Shown: positions 1 through 7,460 of the stretch, piece by piece
Position numbering within the stretch: the first letter of the stretch is position 1
Layout of the letters: each line of letters opens with the position of its first letter
Assembly: GCA_964568365.1 (NCBI GenBank)
Contig: CAZMQF010000030.1
Location: forward strand, 1 to 19,061
From: CAYLMG01 sp964568365
Lineage (GTDB): Bacteria; Planctomycetota; Phycisphaerae; Sedimentisphaerales; Anaerobacaceae
Direction: 5' to 3'
DNA length: 19,061 nucleotides
Made by a program: the position numbers and the translations under genes
The notes under the pieces: generated by a model
Database searches by the model: none
What the model was told of the DNA's origin: nothing
The model's input: only the letters and a program-made list of their open reading frames with translations

Positions 1-2073
1 AAGGGCGGTGAACATACTCGAGACAATACCGAGCATAAGGACTATTGCGAATCCCTTAATCTCTTCGGAAGCGACCCAGTAAAGAATAGCCGCAGTTATA
101 AACGTTGTCAGGTTTGCATCGAAGATTGTTCTGAAGGCCCTTTGATATCCGTTTTTGATTGCGATTGATAAAGATGAGCCCTTTTTCTGCTCTTCACGGA
201 TTCTTTCGAAGATAAGTACGTTTGCGTCAACGCTCATACCGATGGTAAGAATAATACCGGCTATTCCGGGCAGAGTGAAAGTTGCCCTGATGAGAACCAT
301 AATCGCGAGCACAAAAAGGATATTCAAAACCAGGGCAAGGTCGGCAATAGAGCCGGCCAGCGTGTAGTAAACTGCCATACAGCCAATTACGACAATCAGG
401 CCTATGAATCCTGCCTTGATACCCTGGTCTCTGTTTTCGGCTCCGAGTGAAGGGCCGATAGATTTTACGGATATCGGCTGCTCAATAAGCTGAGCTGGCA
501 GGTGCCCTGCTTCGAGCTTGTTGACCATATTTTCCACTTCTTCTTTACTGAACCGGCCCTGTATCTGGCCCGATGTTGATATTCTTTTCTGGATAATAGG
601 AGCCGATATGGCAATGTCGTCGAGAAGAATGCACAAAGGGCGGTACATATTTTTGTCAGTGACTTTAGCGAATATTTTACCTGCCCGGTCATCCAGCTCA
701 AAGTTAATGGCTCTTAGCCCCTGCGGGTCTCTTCCCGGCGAAGCGCTCTTCAGCTCCCAGGGCTCGTCCGGATTATGCAGCAGACCGTCATCTGCTTTAT
801 TGCTCGCAAGGACATAATATTTGTTCCCGAACGATGCCACGATAGCAGGTCTACGGTCGTTGTCTCGTACAATAACATTTGTATTTCCCATCTGGTCGAT
901 AGTTATCCATTCGGTGCTGTCTTCGAGCTCGAACCATATATATTCGGCGTCGGATGCGTATTTTGGGCCTTTTGTTTTAAGGCGGTCAACATAGCTTTGC
1001 ATCTTTTCGGTATCAACATCCTGATGGCCGAGAGTAGGAAGGATCCTGAATTCAAGTATTCCGGCTCCCTTTAGCATATTTTGAAGGTCTTTCGGGTCGT
1101 CTAATCTGCCCTGGAAATCACGATAATCCTCGAACGCAGTTACTGCGGCATCGATTTTTTCGGCCCTGTCGGCAAATTCCTCTTTGATATTTTTTATCGC
1201 ATTTTTTCTTTGTATGAGGCTGGGAAGCTGCAGGGCATACTTTATCTGCTCTTCGGTGAGGGTTAATCCGTCGAGCGCTTTTCTGGCTTCTTTGTATTCG
1301 TCCGCTTTGCCCGTTACGGGTGTTGTCAGCTCTTCTGTAACTTCTGTCCACTGCGAGTAATCTTTTACATAATCGCCGAGCAGCTCCAGGCGCGAGTCGG
1401 CGACGGCATTGGGGTCGACGGCGAGATATGTTTTGAGCTGCTCTGTTAGCTTTTGCTCGTTTAGGGTGCTCCATTTATAAGCATTTACCTTCACCTCATC
1501 GAGCTGCAGACCCGCAGCGGTTAAATTTTGTTCTGATTGCTCGATTTTTGCCGTCAGCGCATTGCTTTGGTTCTGCAATTGATTGTACTGGTCGTGCGTC
1601 TCGGCAAGTCTATTCAGGATTTCGAGTTTTTGAGTTGAATCACCGGCAACATTTGCAAAAAATTCCGCTCTTTCTTGGGGCGGTTTTTTAAGTGCCCGCA
1701 AGACTACCGCCGGCTTGATGTTTTCGTCGAGAAGTTCATTCATTGCCTCCTCGAATTGCTGGCGCTTCTGACGAGTTTCGGTGCTTGCAAGCGGCATTCT
1801 TATTTCAAAGCGGGTATCACCCTGAGGCCACCATTCGATGTTTTGTATGTTGGCAGGGTCTATTCTTCTGCGAAGAGTCCTTATCATTTTCGTTGAAAGG
1901 CCTTTACGCTTTGCAGGCTCTATTGCCTCAGCATCAATCTCATAAGTCAGGCTGACACCTCCTGCAAGGTCTATGCCCGACCTGATGGTTTTATCCGGGG
2001 GGTAAAGAGTCCAGACCGCAACGATTGCAAGTATGATAATCACGCTCATCTTCAACAACAGATTTTTACTCAT
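1..2073 (-). CDS. secD: Protein translocase subunit SecD (3' end beyond window; possible SecDF fusion)
   Basis: SecD helps the SecYEG channel complete export by pulling on substrates from the outer face of the inner membrane using proton flow. The frame opens at an ATG at 2073 and runs open through base 1, giving 691 residues without a stop. An N-terminal membrane helix (about residues 9-24) is followed by the family motif GIDLAGG (33-39). After a long periplasmic part comes the membrane block with SVDANVLIFERIREEQKKG; Asp616 in that motif matches the conserved transmembrane Asp of SecD. In E. coli SecD (615 residues) this Asp lies near 519, so the periplasmic part here is about 100 residues longer, with a helical, Gln/Glu/Lys-rich stretch at roughly 75-290. 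It lies 66 bases after yajC, the usual partner. Whether SecF is fused behind it cannot be seen. Identity is secure; the extent is partial. Confidence 0.96.
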   Translation of the reverse strand, partial: MSKNLLLKMSVIIILAIVAVWTLYPPDKTIRSGIDLAGGVSLTYEIDAEAIEPAKRKGLSTKMIRTLRRRIDPANIQNIEWWPQGDTRFEIRMPLASTETRQKRQQFEEAMNELLDENIKPAVVLRALKKPPQERAEFFANVAGDSTQKLEILNRLAETHDQYNQLQNQSNALTAKIEQSEQNLTAAGLQLDEVKVNAYKWSTLNEQKLTEQLKTYLAVDPNAVADSRLELLGDYVKDYSQWTEVTEELTTPVTGKADEYKEARKALDGLTLTEEQIKYALQLPSLIQRKNAIKNIKEEFADRAEKIDAAVTAFEDYRDFQGRLDDPKDLQNMLKGAGILEFRILPTLGHQDVDTEKMQSYVDRLKTKGPKYASDAEYIWFELEDSTEWITIDQMGNTNVIVRDNDRRPAIVASFGNKYYVLASNKADDGLLHNPDEPWELKSASPGRDPQGLRAINFELDDRAGKIFAKVTDKNMYRPLCILLDDIAISAPIIQKRISTSGQIQGRFSKEEVENMVNKLEAGHLPAQLIEQPISVKSIGPSLGAENRDQGIKAGFIGLIVVIGCMAVYYTLAGSIADLALVLNILFVLAIMVLIRATFTLPGIAGIILTIGMSVDANVLIFERIREEQKKGSSLSIAIKNGYQRAFRTIFDANLTTFITAAILYWVASEEIKGFAIVLMLGIVSSMFTAL

Positions 2074-2139
2074 TGCTTTTTCCCTTATTTTTCCCGTATC
2101 TGAGCCTGCTTAAAACTGAAAGTCAAAATGCAGTTTCTG

Positions 2140-2562
2140 TTAATTTTTCTCCTGCGAAAGATTTCTTCCAATCGCTGATGGAATGACCTTTATCTTTGTG
2201 TTATTTGATTCGTCAATCTTGATGGTAATTTCGTCGTCTTTAATATCGACAACCGTGCCTATGATGCCGCCTATCGTCCTGACCCTGTCGTTCTTTTTTA
2301 GTGACTGAACCATTTGCTTGTGTTGCTGCTGTTTTTTTCGCGGGCCTCGCAGAAGGAAAAAGTACATCACAACGACCATCAGGATAATAAAGATTAAACC
2401 ACCTTGATTGCCGAACAGGCTTTTTCTGTCTGTTTGTTTCGTGGTATCGTTGGTATCGCCCGGTGCAGATGTTGTTTCATATTCCTGCCCTTCTGTCTGC
2501 TCTGATTCAATCATTGTTGTTTCTCCGCTTTCAGACTGTGCTAAAATCCATATATTTTCCAT
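2140..2562 (-). CDS. yajC: Preprotein translocase accessory subunit YajC
   Basis: YajC is a small single-span inner-membrane protein of the SecDF-YajC holotranslocon. This one has 140 residues. An acidic, Thr/Glu-rich N-terminus (1-50) precedes one membrane helix (about 55-71), then the basic RGPRKKQQQ stretch and the typical small beta domain. That domain includes LKKNDRVRTIGGIIGTVVDI (88-107) and a conserved ending around VIPSAIGR. The N-terminal extension is longer than in E. coli YajC (110 residues). An internal Met17 could be an alternative start, but an AAGGGA-type ribosome binding site just before 2562 favours the longer form. It sits between tgt and secD, the classic order. The product is secure; the exact start is fairly secure. 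Confidence 0.95.
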   Translation of the reverse strand: MENIWILAQSESGETTMIESEQTEGQEYETTSAPGDTNDTTKQTDRKSLFGNQGGLIFIILMVVVMYFFLLRGPRKKQQQHKQMVQSLKKNDRVRTIGGIIGTVVDIKDDEITIKIDESNNTKIKVIPSAIGRNLSQEKN

Positions 2563-2610
2563 TTTTAATTCCCTTCATCTGGCAATAAGCTCATAAACAG
2601 AGACACTCAC

Positions 2611-2641
2611 GGCTCGGTCTAAAATGAGGCTGAGCCTTTTT
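2611..2641 (+). terminator. Terminator-like hairpin in the tgt-yajC gap, T-tract on plus strand
   Basis: A 10-bp stem, GGCTCGGTCT (2611-2620) with AGGCTGAGCC (2627-2636), contains two G-T wobbles, closes a 6-base loop and is followed by TTTTT then ATTTT. This is the form of an intrinsic terminator for plus-strand transcription. All neighbouring genes lie on the minus strand, where the hairpin is preceded by A's and not followed by T's. It would therefore stop antisense transcripts, or act as a structured yajC leader. The stem is seen directly; its role is inferred. Confidence 0.5.
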
Positions 2642-2712
2642 ATTTTACATTTACAATTTTTAAAACTTTGATTATCAATGATTAACACCAAATAATCAAT
2701 AATTTTTTAGAT

Positions 2713-3849
2713 TTATGTTTTTTTGGTTTCTGAGTAGTTGTCATTATTTATTTGCTGTTGGGCCCAGTCGTTAAATTCATTTTTTTCTATCAATTCACGG
2801 ATTGCGGCCATTAATCTTTGATAAAACCTTATATTATGCAGAGAAAGCAATATGGGTCCGAGCATCTCCGAGGCGTTGAAAAAGTGTCTAATAGCGCCTC
2901 TGCTGAAGTTTCTGCAGCAATAGCAGTCACATTCCGGTTCTACAGGGTCACTATCCTCAATATTAGAGCTGTTTCGAATTTTCAAAGGCCCATTATTGGT
3001 AAAGGCATAACCGTTCCTTCCATTTCTTGTCGGAAGTACACAATCGAATATGTCCACACCTTCTCTGACGGCAGCTATAATGTCAGCCGGCATTCCGACG
3101 CCCATAAGATAGCGTGGTTTTTCCGCCGGCAGCAGCCTGGTTGTGGCCAATACTGTCCTTATCATATTAGCATTACCTTCGCCTATGCCCAGTCCGCCGA
3201 TAGCATAACCGTCGAAATCAATTTTAACGAGCTCTTTTGCGCAGAAGCAACGAAGCTGCTCGTCTGTACCGCCTTGAACAATCCCTAAAAGCATCTGGTC
3301 TGGATTTGAATGTGCCTGTTTGCATTGCTCTGCCCAGTTAATAGTCCTTTCCACAGCCTTTTTAAGCTTGTCGGCTTCACAGCCGAATGCAGGGCATTCG
3401 TCCAGGCACATTATTATGTCGGCGCCGAGACGGTTCTGAATTTCGGTTGCATTTTTTGCATCGAGCTTGAATCTTCGGCCGTCTATGTGACTGGCAAATT
3501 CGACCCCGTCATCATCGATTTCCATCAGCTCGCTTAGCGAGAAGAGCTGGAAGCCGCCGCTATCGGTTAAAATGGGATTTTGCCAGGCCATAAACTTATG
3601 TATTCCGCCGAGCTTTTCTATTCTCTCGATTCCAGGCCGAAGCATCAGGTGATATGTGTTGGCAAGGATAAGGGAGCATCCGGTTTCTTGTAACTGAGCA
3701 GGGGTAAGTCCCTTAACCGCACCTGCAGTGCCGACCGGGCAAAATACGGGCGTCTGCACGGTGCCGTGAGGTGTTTTTAAGAGGCCTTTCCTGGCCCGGC
3801 TTGCTTTATCCTCAACAAGTATTTCAAATCCTGCTGACTTAATAGACAT
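2713..3849 (-). CDS. tgt: Queuine tRNA-ribosyltransferase (tRNA-guanine transglycosylase)
   Basis: TGT swaps the guanine at position 34 of GUN-anticodon tRNAs for the queuosine precursor preQ1. With the start at 3849 the protein has 378 residues, the normal bacterial length. A longer frame to 3930 only adds residues that overlap the upstream gene. The substrate-binding Asp is in TDSGGFQ (Asp96). The nucleophile Asp269 lies in VDIFDCVLPTRNGRNG. A C-terminal zinc site is formed by Cys307, Cys309, Cys312 and His338 (CDCYCC ... LLSLHN); Cys311 is an extra cysteine. The ATG overlaps the end of the SpoIID-domain gene by 11 bases, which suggests translational coupling. It is followed by yajC and secD, the common tgt-yajC-secD order. 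No queA is visible in the window. Confidence 0.97.
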   Translation of the reverse strand: MSIKSAGFEILVEDKASRARKGLLKTPHGTVQTPVFCPVGTAGAVKGLTPAQLQETGCSLILANTYHLMLRPGIERIEKLGGIHKFMAWQNPILTDSGGFQLFSLSELMEIDDDGVEFASHIDGRRFKLDAKNATEIQNRLGADIIMCLDECPAFGCEADKLKKAVERTINWAEQCKQAHSNPDQMLLGIVQGGTDEQLRCFCAKELVKIDFDGYAIGGLGIGEGNANMIRTVLATTRLLPAEKPRYLMGVGMPADIIAAVREGVDIFDCVLPTRNGRNGYAFTNNGPLKIRNSSNIEDSDPVEPECDCYCCRNFSRGAIRHFFNASEMLGPILLSLHNIRFYQRLMAAIRELIEKNEFNDWAQQQINNDNYSETKKT

Positions 3850-5176
3850 AATCAATCTCGGAACCCGGATAGTAATATAATAGTATCTCGTAGGCGGTTT
3901 TAGATTCCATTCTTGCCATAGCCTGGGCACCGCACTGGCACAGGCCTACGCCGTGCCCCCAGCCCCTGCCTGCCAAAAATGCCCATTTCTCACCCGTACT
4001 TTTTATTTTGAAGATTGTGCTCTTTACCTTGTTTCCGGATGGGTCTATTGTAATCCGCAAATCTTCTGCCCTGATATAATCGCTTTTTCCGCTTGAGCCG
4101 ACGAGCTTGATAAATGTCAGCCGCGACAGCAGCGATTGCTGATTGTCGGTGTTGATTTTATAATCGCTTTGCCTTTCGACAACAAGCTCTTTAATCCAGC
4201 CGAGCTTTTTTAATGTCGGATACCTTTCAATGAGTTTTTTTGTAACAGTCGCTTTATCGAACCAGACTACAGGCCAGAAAAAGCTGCTGGGTCTGGCGAC
4301 GTACTGGCAGTAGGGGCAGCGAACTCCTGAAAGCGGCTCGAGCTGTTCGCCGCCGAAAACGTTTTGCGAATCTTCGGTATGACCGCCGCACATCGAGCTG
4401 TAATAGCAGGCGAATATATCTTTGCTGCCGTCAGGATAATTGCAGATGAGCACCTGGCCTTTAGTTTTGTCTATCGCCTGCCAAACCTGCTTTGACTCGG
4501 CAGCGACTCCAAGATAGACCTGGTTGGCCTGAGTTTTTGTAACGTCCCATACTCTTGCCGAGCCGAAACGCCTTTTTATATAAAGACAGTATGTCCTTGC
4601 AGCGATTGCCTGTGCCTGGAGAGCGGCCGGCTCCCAGTAGTCGGGCATCTCAGCACCTATAACCCCTGCCAAATAGGGCTCCAGAGGTACGGGATTAACA
4701 GCGTCAAAGCTTTTGCCGTCCGCCTTGATTAACAGCGTGAGTTTGCCGCGATAGTCACTGCCGTTCAGATTGAAGATGTGTGGAGAATCGGGAACAATAA
4801 TCAGCTGATTGCCGTTAAAAGTCTTTTCTCCGATTGTTATTTTACCGGCAGTCAAATGTACGTCAGCTGTCGAGTTAAGCGGACCGAATCTTTCCCTGCT
4901 GACGGCGGTTTCAGCCTGTAAAATGCTGAAGGAAGAGGCTATCCTGAGTTTCAACTCTTTTGCATCATCGAGGAGCAATACTCTTATCCAGAATTCCTCA
5001 CCCGTTTCCATCTGTGGCGTTACTTTAGCCGGATGCCTTTGTCTGCAGGAGCAGAGACATATAAGACAGATAAAAATAACACTTATTCGGTGGAATATGA
5101 CGGAGCTGCGCGCAAAAAATACCCTGCTGTGAGACTTAAAACTACCGTCCGGTGCCGATAGGCTGATTTGTGACAA
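3839..5176 (-). CDS. SpoIID/LytB-domain protein, likely exported peptidoglycan-modifying enzyme
   Basis: SpoIID of sporulating Firmicutes is a lytic transglycosylase acting on denuded glycan strands; related domains occur in many non-sporulating bacteria. This protein has 445 residues. A hydrophobic stretch (about 32-43) ends in LCSC, which resembles a lipoprotein cleavage site but is not a perfect lipobox. The core domain begins near PLEPYLAGVIGAEMP; Glu176 corresponds to the catalytic Glu of SpoIID. It continues with ARTY (193-196), YYSSMCGGHTEDS (258-270) and the terminal GRGWGHGVGLCQCGAQAMA (403-421). Cysteines at 263, 287, 290, 413 and 415 could form a metal site or disulfides. The start is a TTG at 5176 with AGGAA about 7 bases upstream; no ATG gives the export signal. 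It overlaps tgt at its 3' end and lies 49 bases after the alpha-CTD gene. Confidence 0.88.
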   Translation of the reverse strand: MSQISLSAPDGSFKSHSRVFFARSSVIFHRISVIFICLICLCSCRQRHPAKVTPQMETGEEFWIRVLLLDDAKELKLRIASSFSILQAETAVSRERFGPLNSTADVHLTAGKITIGEKTFNGNQLIIVPDSPHIFNLNGSDYRGKLTLLIKADGKSFDAVNPVPLEPYLAGVIGAEMPDYWEPAALQAQAIAARTYCLYIKRRFGSARVWDVTKTQANQVYLGVAAESKQVWQAIDKTKGQVLICNYPDGSKDIFACYYSSMCGGHTEDSQNVFGGEQLEPLSGVRCPYCQYVARPSSFFWPVVWFDKATVTKKLIERYPTLKKLGWIKELVVERQSDYKINTDNQQSLLSRLTFIKLVGSSGKSDYIRAEDLRITIDPSGNKVKSTIFKIKSTGEKWAFLAGRGWGHGVGLCQCGAQAMARMESKTAYEILLYYYPGSEIDYVY

Positions 5177-5225
5177 TATAAAGTTTCCTGCTCAAATCAG
5201 TTGTGTTTTGAGTGTGAATAACAAT

Positions 5226-6530
5226 TTAGTCCAGGTTTCGCAGTGACAGGCCGAGATTGGCAAGCGATTTTCTAATTTCATTTAAGCTGGTAACACCGAA
5301 GTTTTTCACGCCAAGCAGCTCGGCTTCCGTTCTCCTCGTCAAATCTCCAATCGAGCGAAGGCTCAGTTTCAGTAAACACTTTCGTGCTCGAACCGATAAT
5401 TGAAGGTCTTCCACGGGCTTGTTCAGGATTCCTTCGTTTTCAGCTTCGATTTCTTCTACCGACTGCTCTGCTTCAATTTCCTGCTCCTCAAGTGCCATAC
5501 CAAGATTCAGTCCCTTCAAGCTCAGTATGTTTTTAATTTCCTTAAGTGAAGTTTCTCCGAAGTTCTTATATGAAAGTAGTTCAGCCTCTGAAATCTTCAA
5601 GAGGTCGCCGACTTTCCTGATATTCATTTCTTTCAGACAGTTTCTGCTGCGTACGGATAGTTCAAAATCTGTAATCGGTGTTTCGAGTGTCTGGCTTCGA
5701 CGTGTTTTTTTCTTTTCTTTTTCCTCGTCGTAGTACATTGTTTTTGAGCCTTCAATGTCTTTTTTGAATAGAATGGCTCTTTGATGGTTTGGATGGTATT
5801 GCAGGACGGTATCGATGCATCGGCCGGCCTTATCAAATTCATCGGCATCTTCGTACAGGACCGCCATATTCATTAACGCACTTACATATACCGGGCTTAT
5901 CGAGGTAATTTGCTTATAGTAGTCCAGGGCTGCCTCCTCATCTCCGGCCAGGTCACAGCGATACGCCAGGTGAAACAGCGCCCTGTGATGTTCGGGTGAT
6001 AGTTCCAGTGCCGTTTTGTAGTTTTCTACTGACTTTTCATAAAGGCCTTGTGCCTCGTGCAATCTTGCGAGCTGATAGTGATACTCGGCGCTTACGTTTT
6101 CAAAATTTGAATTTTTCTTAATTTCTTTTGCTGCCCCCTCAAGGTTACCGGCGCAGCGGTATGTTGCAACATTTTCAAGACTTATCATTAGTGCATCGGC
6201 TTCGTAATCGAGGGCTTTTTGAAAATTCTTAATCGCACTCTCAAAGTCGCCTGTTCTTCTCAGGGCACAGGCTGTGCATATAAATTTCTCCCTGCAGTCC
6301 TTTGCCTTTTGAAGCTTGTTAATCGCCTCTTCGTTTCTGCCGAGAATAAAAAGTCCAATCCCTGTCGGCAGAGTTTGAGACGTTTTTGACGTATTTTCTT
6401 CGACCTTCTGCGCGAACGAGAGAAAACGTGCCTCGCTCGAATGAACAAAGTCGGAGAGCTCTTTTATTTGCTCAATTGACGGCAGATTCTCAGCGAATAA
6501 GTCTATCTGGCTTTCTGTTAGCTGTTCCAT
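5226..6530 (-). CDS. TPR protein with two tandem RNA polymerase alpha C-terminal domains
   Basis: This 434-residue protein has no signal peptide or membrane helix and should be cytoplasmic. Residues 54-260 form tetratricopeptide-like repeats, clearest at 147-180 and 181-248. A basic linker (269-279) leads to two copies of the fold that in polymerase alpha binds DNA UP elements and activators: 284-345 and 369-432, separated by an acidic linker (346-368). Copy 1 keeps alpha-CTD DNA-contact positions (E. coli R265, N268, C269, G296, S299, E302) as R294, N297, C298, G325, S328, E331. The K298 position is Thr. Copy 2 has R381, Lys384 in place of N268, C385, G412, T414, S415, E418. No polymerase assembly domain is present, so it is not RpoA. 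Function is unknown; UP-element-like DNA binding or polymerase contact is an inference. It has its own promoter and an AGGAG site. Confidence 0.9.
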   Translation of the reverse strand: MEQLTESQIDLFAENLPSIEQIKELSDFVHSSEARFLSFAQKVEENTSKTSQTLPTGIGLFILGRNEEAINKLQKAKDCREKFICTACALRRTGDFESAIKNFQKALDYEADALMISLENVATYRCAGNLEGAAKEIKKNSNFENVSAEYHYQLARLHEAQGLYEKSVENYKTALELSPEHHRALFHLAYRCDLAGDEEAALDYYKQITSISPVYVSALMNMAVLYEDADEFDKAGRCIDTVLQYHPNHQRAILFKKDIEGSKTMYYDEEKEKKKTRRSQTLETPITDFELSVRSRNCLKEMNIRKVGDLLKISEAELLSYKNFGETSLKEIKNILSLKGLNLGMALEEQEIEAEQSVEEIEAENEGILNKPVEDLQLSVRARKCLLKLSLRSIGDLTRRTEAELLGVKNFGVTSLNEIRKSLANLGLSLRNLD

Positions 6531-6592
6531 TATATTTTGCTCCTGTAAAATTAATGCCTTTTCCTCTCAGCCGTTGCCTACCGGAAAACGAT

Positions 6593-6620
6593 ATTATAAT
6601 GTGAAAAGATGAATATGCAA
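6593..6620 (-). promoter_or_regulatory. Sigma70-type promoter for the TPR/alpha-CTD gene
   Basis: On the minus strand, TTGCAT (6620-6615) and TATAAT (6598-6593) are separated by 16 bases. Transcription would begin near 6586 and leave a leader of about 55 bases, with AGGAG shortly before the ATG at 6530. This is the best promoter match in the operon and suggests that the genes from here to secD can be transcribed independently of surE. Confidence 0.6.
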
Positions 6621-6630
6621 CAGGTTTTTT

Positions 6631-6666
6631 AATCCGTCAGCTTAGCTGGGCTGAAAGGGATTTTTT
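6631..6666 (+). terminator. Terminator-like hairpin upstream of the alpha-CTD gene promoter, T-tract on plus strand
   Basis: AATCC and TCAGC (6631-6641) pair with GCTGA and GGATT (6650-6662), with small internal bulges and an 8-base loop, followed by TTTT. On the minus strand, the direction of the genes, the hairpin is followed by A's. It is therefore oriented against transcription leaving the promoter region on the plus strand. It might still aid 3'-end formation of the upstream gene as a simple stem-loop. Confidence 0.4.
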
Positions 6667-6688
6667 AGTTATTAACGCTTATTCAAAA

Positions 6689-7435
6689 TTAATAATTTTG
6701 TATCGCGGTCCAGTCAGCCTCGTAGCCGTCAAGTGCGAGAATCTCAGCCCTGTAGATTAACCATTTATTATTATATTTTCTCAGATACACCTTCGAATCC
6801 GTTTTCAAAAAGGTTTTGCCCATCTCGAATACCCAGCCTTGCGGCTCGAAGCTCGTCCAGATTACAACCGTTGCGGTTGCGTTGTCGCCTTTTATATCTG
6901 TCTGCTGATGAGTTTTTCTGTTGTTTGCTATTACGGGCTCATAAAGTACTCTTTTGAAATGGCTGATTAAATCTTCCTTGTTTTTATGAAATGAGTCCTG
7001 GTAGTCTTCTGACAGGACCTTGGCAAATGCAATAGCATCCTCTTTTTTAACCGCTCGGATGCTCTGATTGATAACAGCCGTGATTTTTTCTTTATCGGTA
7101 CTGACAAGTGAGTCTAAGCCGAAAGCAAGTGCACACAAAAAAACGGGCACAAGCCATAGATAGGCTAAGCGCTCATTTAATTGAACTATATTAACTACGA
7201 GTAGAATCGTGAATGCTGCACAGGCGAGTGGCAGTATAATCCTTAATGACATTGTGAAGGCTTTGCTGAAATCCAGCCAGGTTATCACGCTCGACAGATA
7301 CAGCAGTGCCGAGCAGAGCAGAACAGCCAGGCTCAGCCAGTACAATTTTCTGTCGAGCTGGATTATGTAAATTATAATAAGTGCGACAATCGCGGCGCCA
7401 AAAAGCGGCCAGGGCTTCTCAAGTACATTAAACAT
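6689..7435 (-). CDS. Four-helix membrane protein with C-terminal NTF2-like domain
   Basis: I do not recognise a named family. The 248-residue protein begins with four predicted membrane helices (about 10-26, 32-50, 64-84, 90-108). The soluble part (113-248) has the feel of an NTF2-like/SnoaL-type domain: helical VINQSIRAVKKEDAIAFAKV, then LSEDYQDSF, then beta strands including ATATVVIWTSF and VYLRKYNNKWLIYRAEIL. Domains of this kind often sense or bind small ligands, or serve as accessory domains, but no catalytic motif is evident. The start is supported by AGGTGG just before the ATG. It lies 25 bases after the UPF0210 gene and is probably co-transcribed with it. A role in that pair's pathway is possible but not shown. 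Confidence 0.8.
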   Translation of the reverse strand: MFNVLEKPWPLFGAAIVALIIIYIIQLDRKLYWLSLAVLLCSALLYLSSVITWLDFSKAFTMSLRIILPLACAAFTILLVVNIVQLNERLAYLWLVPVFLCALAFGLDSLVSTDKEKITAVINQSIRAVKKEDAIAFAKVLSEDYQDSFHKNKEDLISHFKRVLYEPVIANNRKTHQQTDIKGDNATATVVIWTSFEPQGWVFEMGKTFLKTDSKVYLRKYNNKWLIYRAEILALDGYEADWTAIQNY

Positions 7436-7460
7436 TTACCCACCTTTTATTTAATAAATT

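Noticed and set aside
2818..3288. Plus-strand frame of 156 codons inside tgt
   Set aside because: It is antisense to a secure tgt gene with all catalytic and zinc residues, and shows no domain.
3850..3930. N-terminal extension of tgt by 27 residues
   Set aside because: The extra residues lie wholly inside the SpoIID-domain gene and do not resemble any TGT N-terminus. The ATG at 3849 gives the normal family length.
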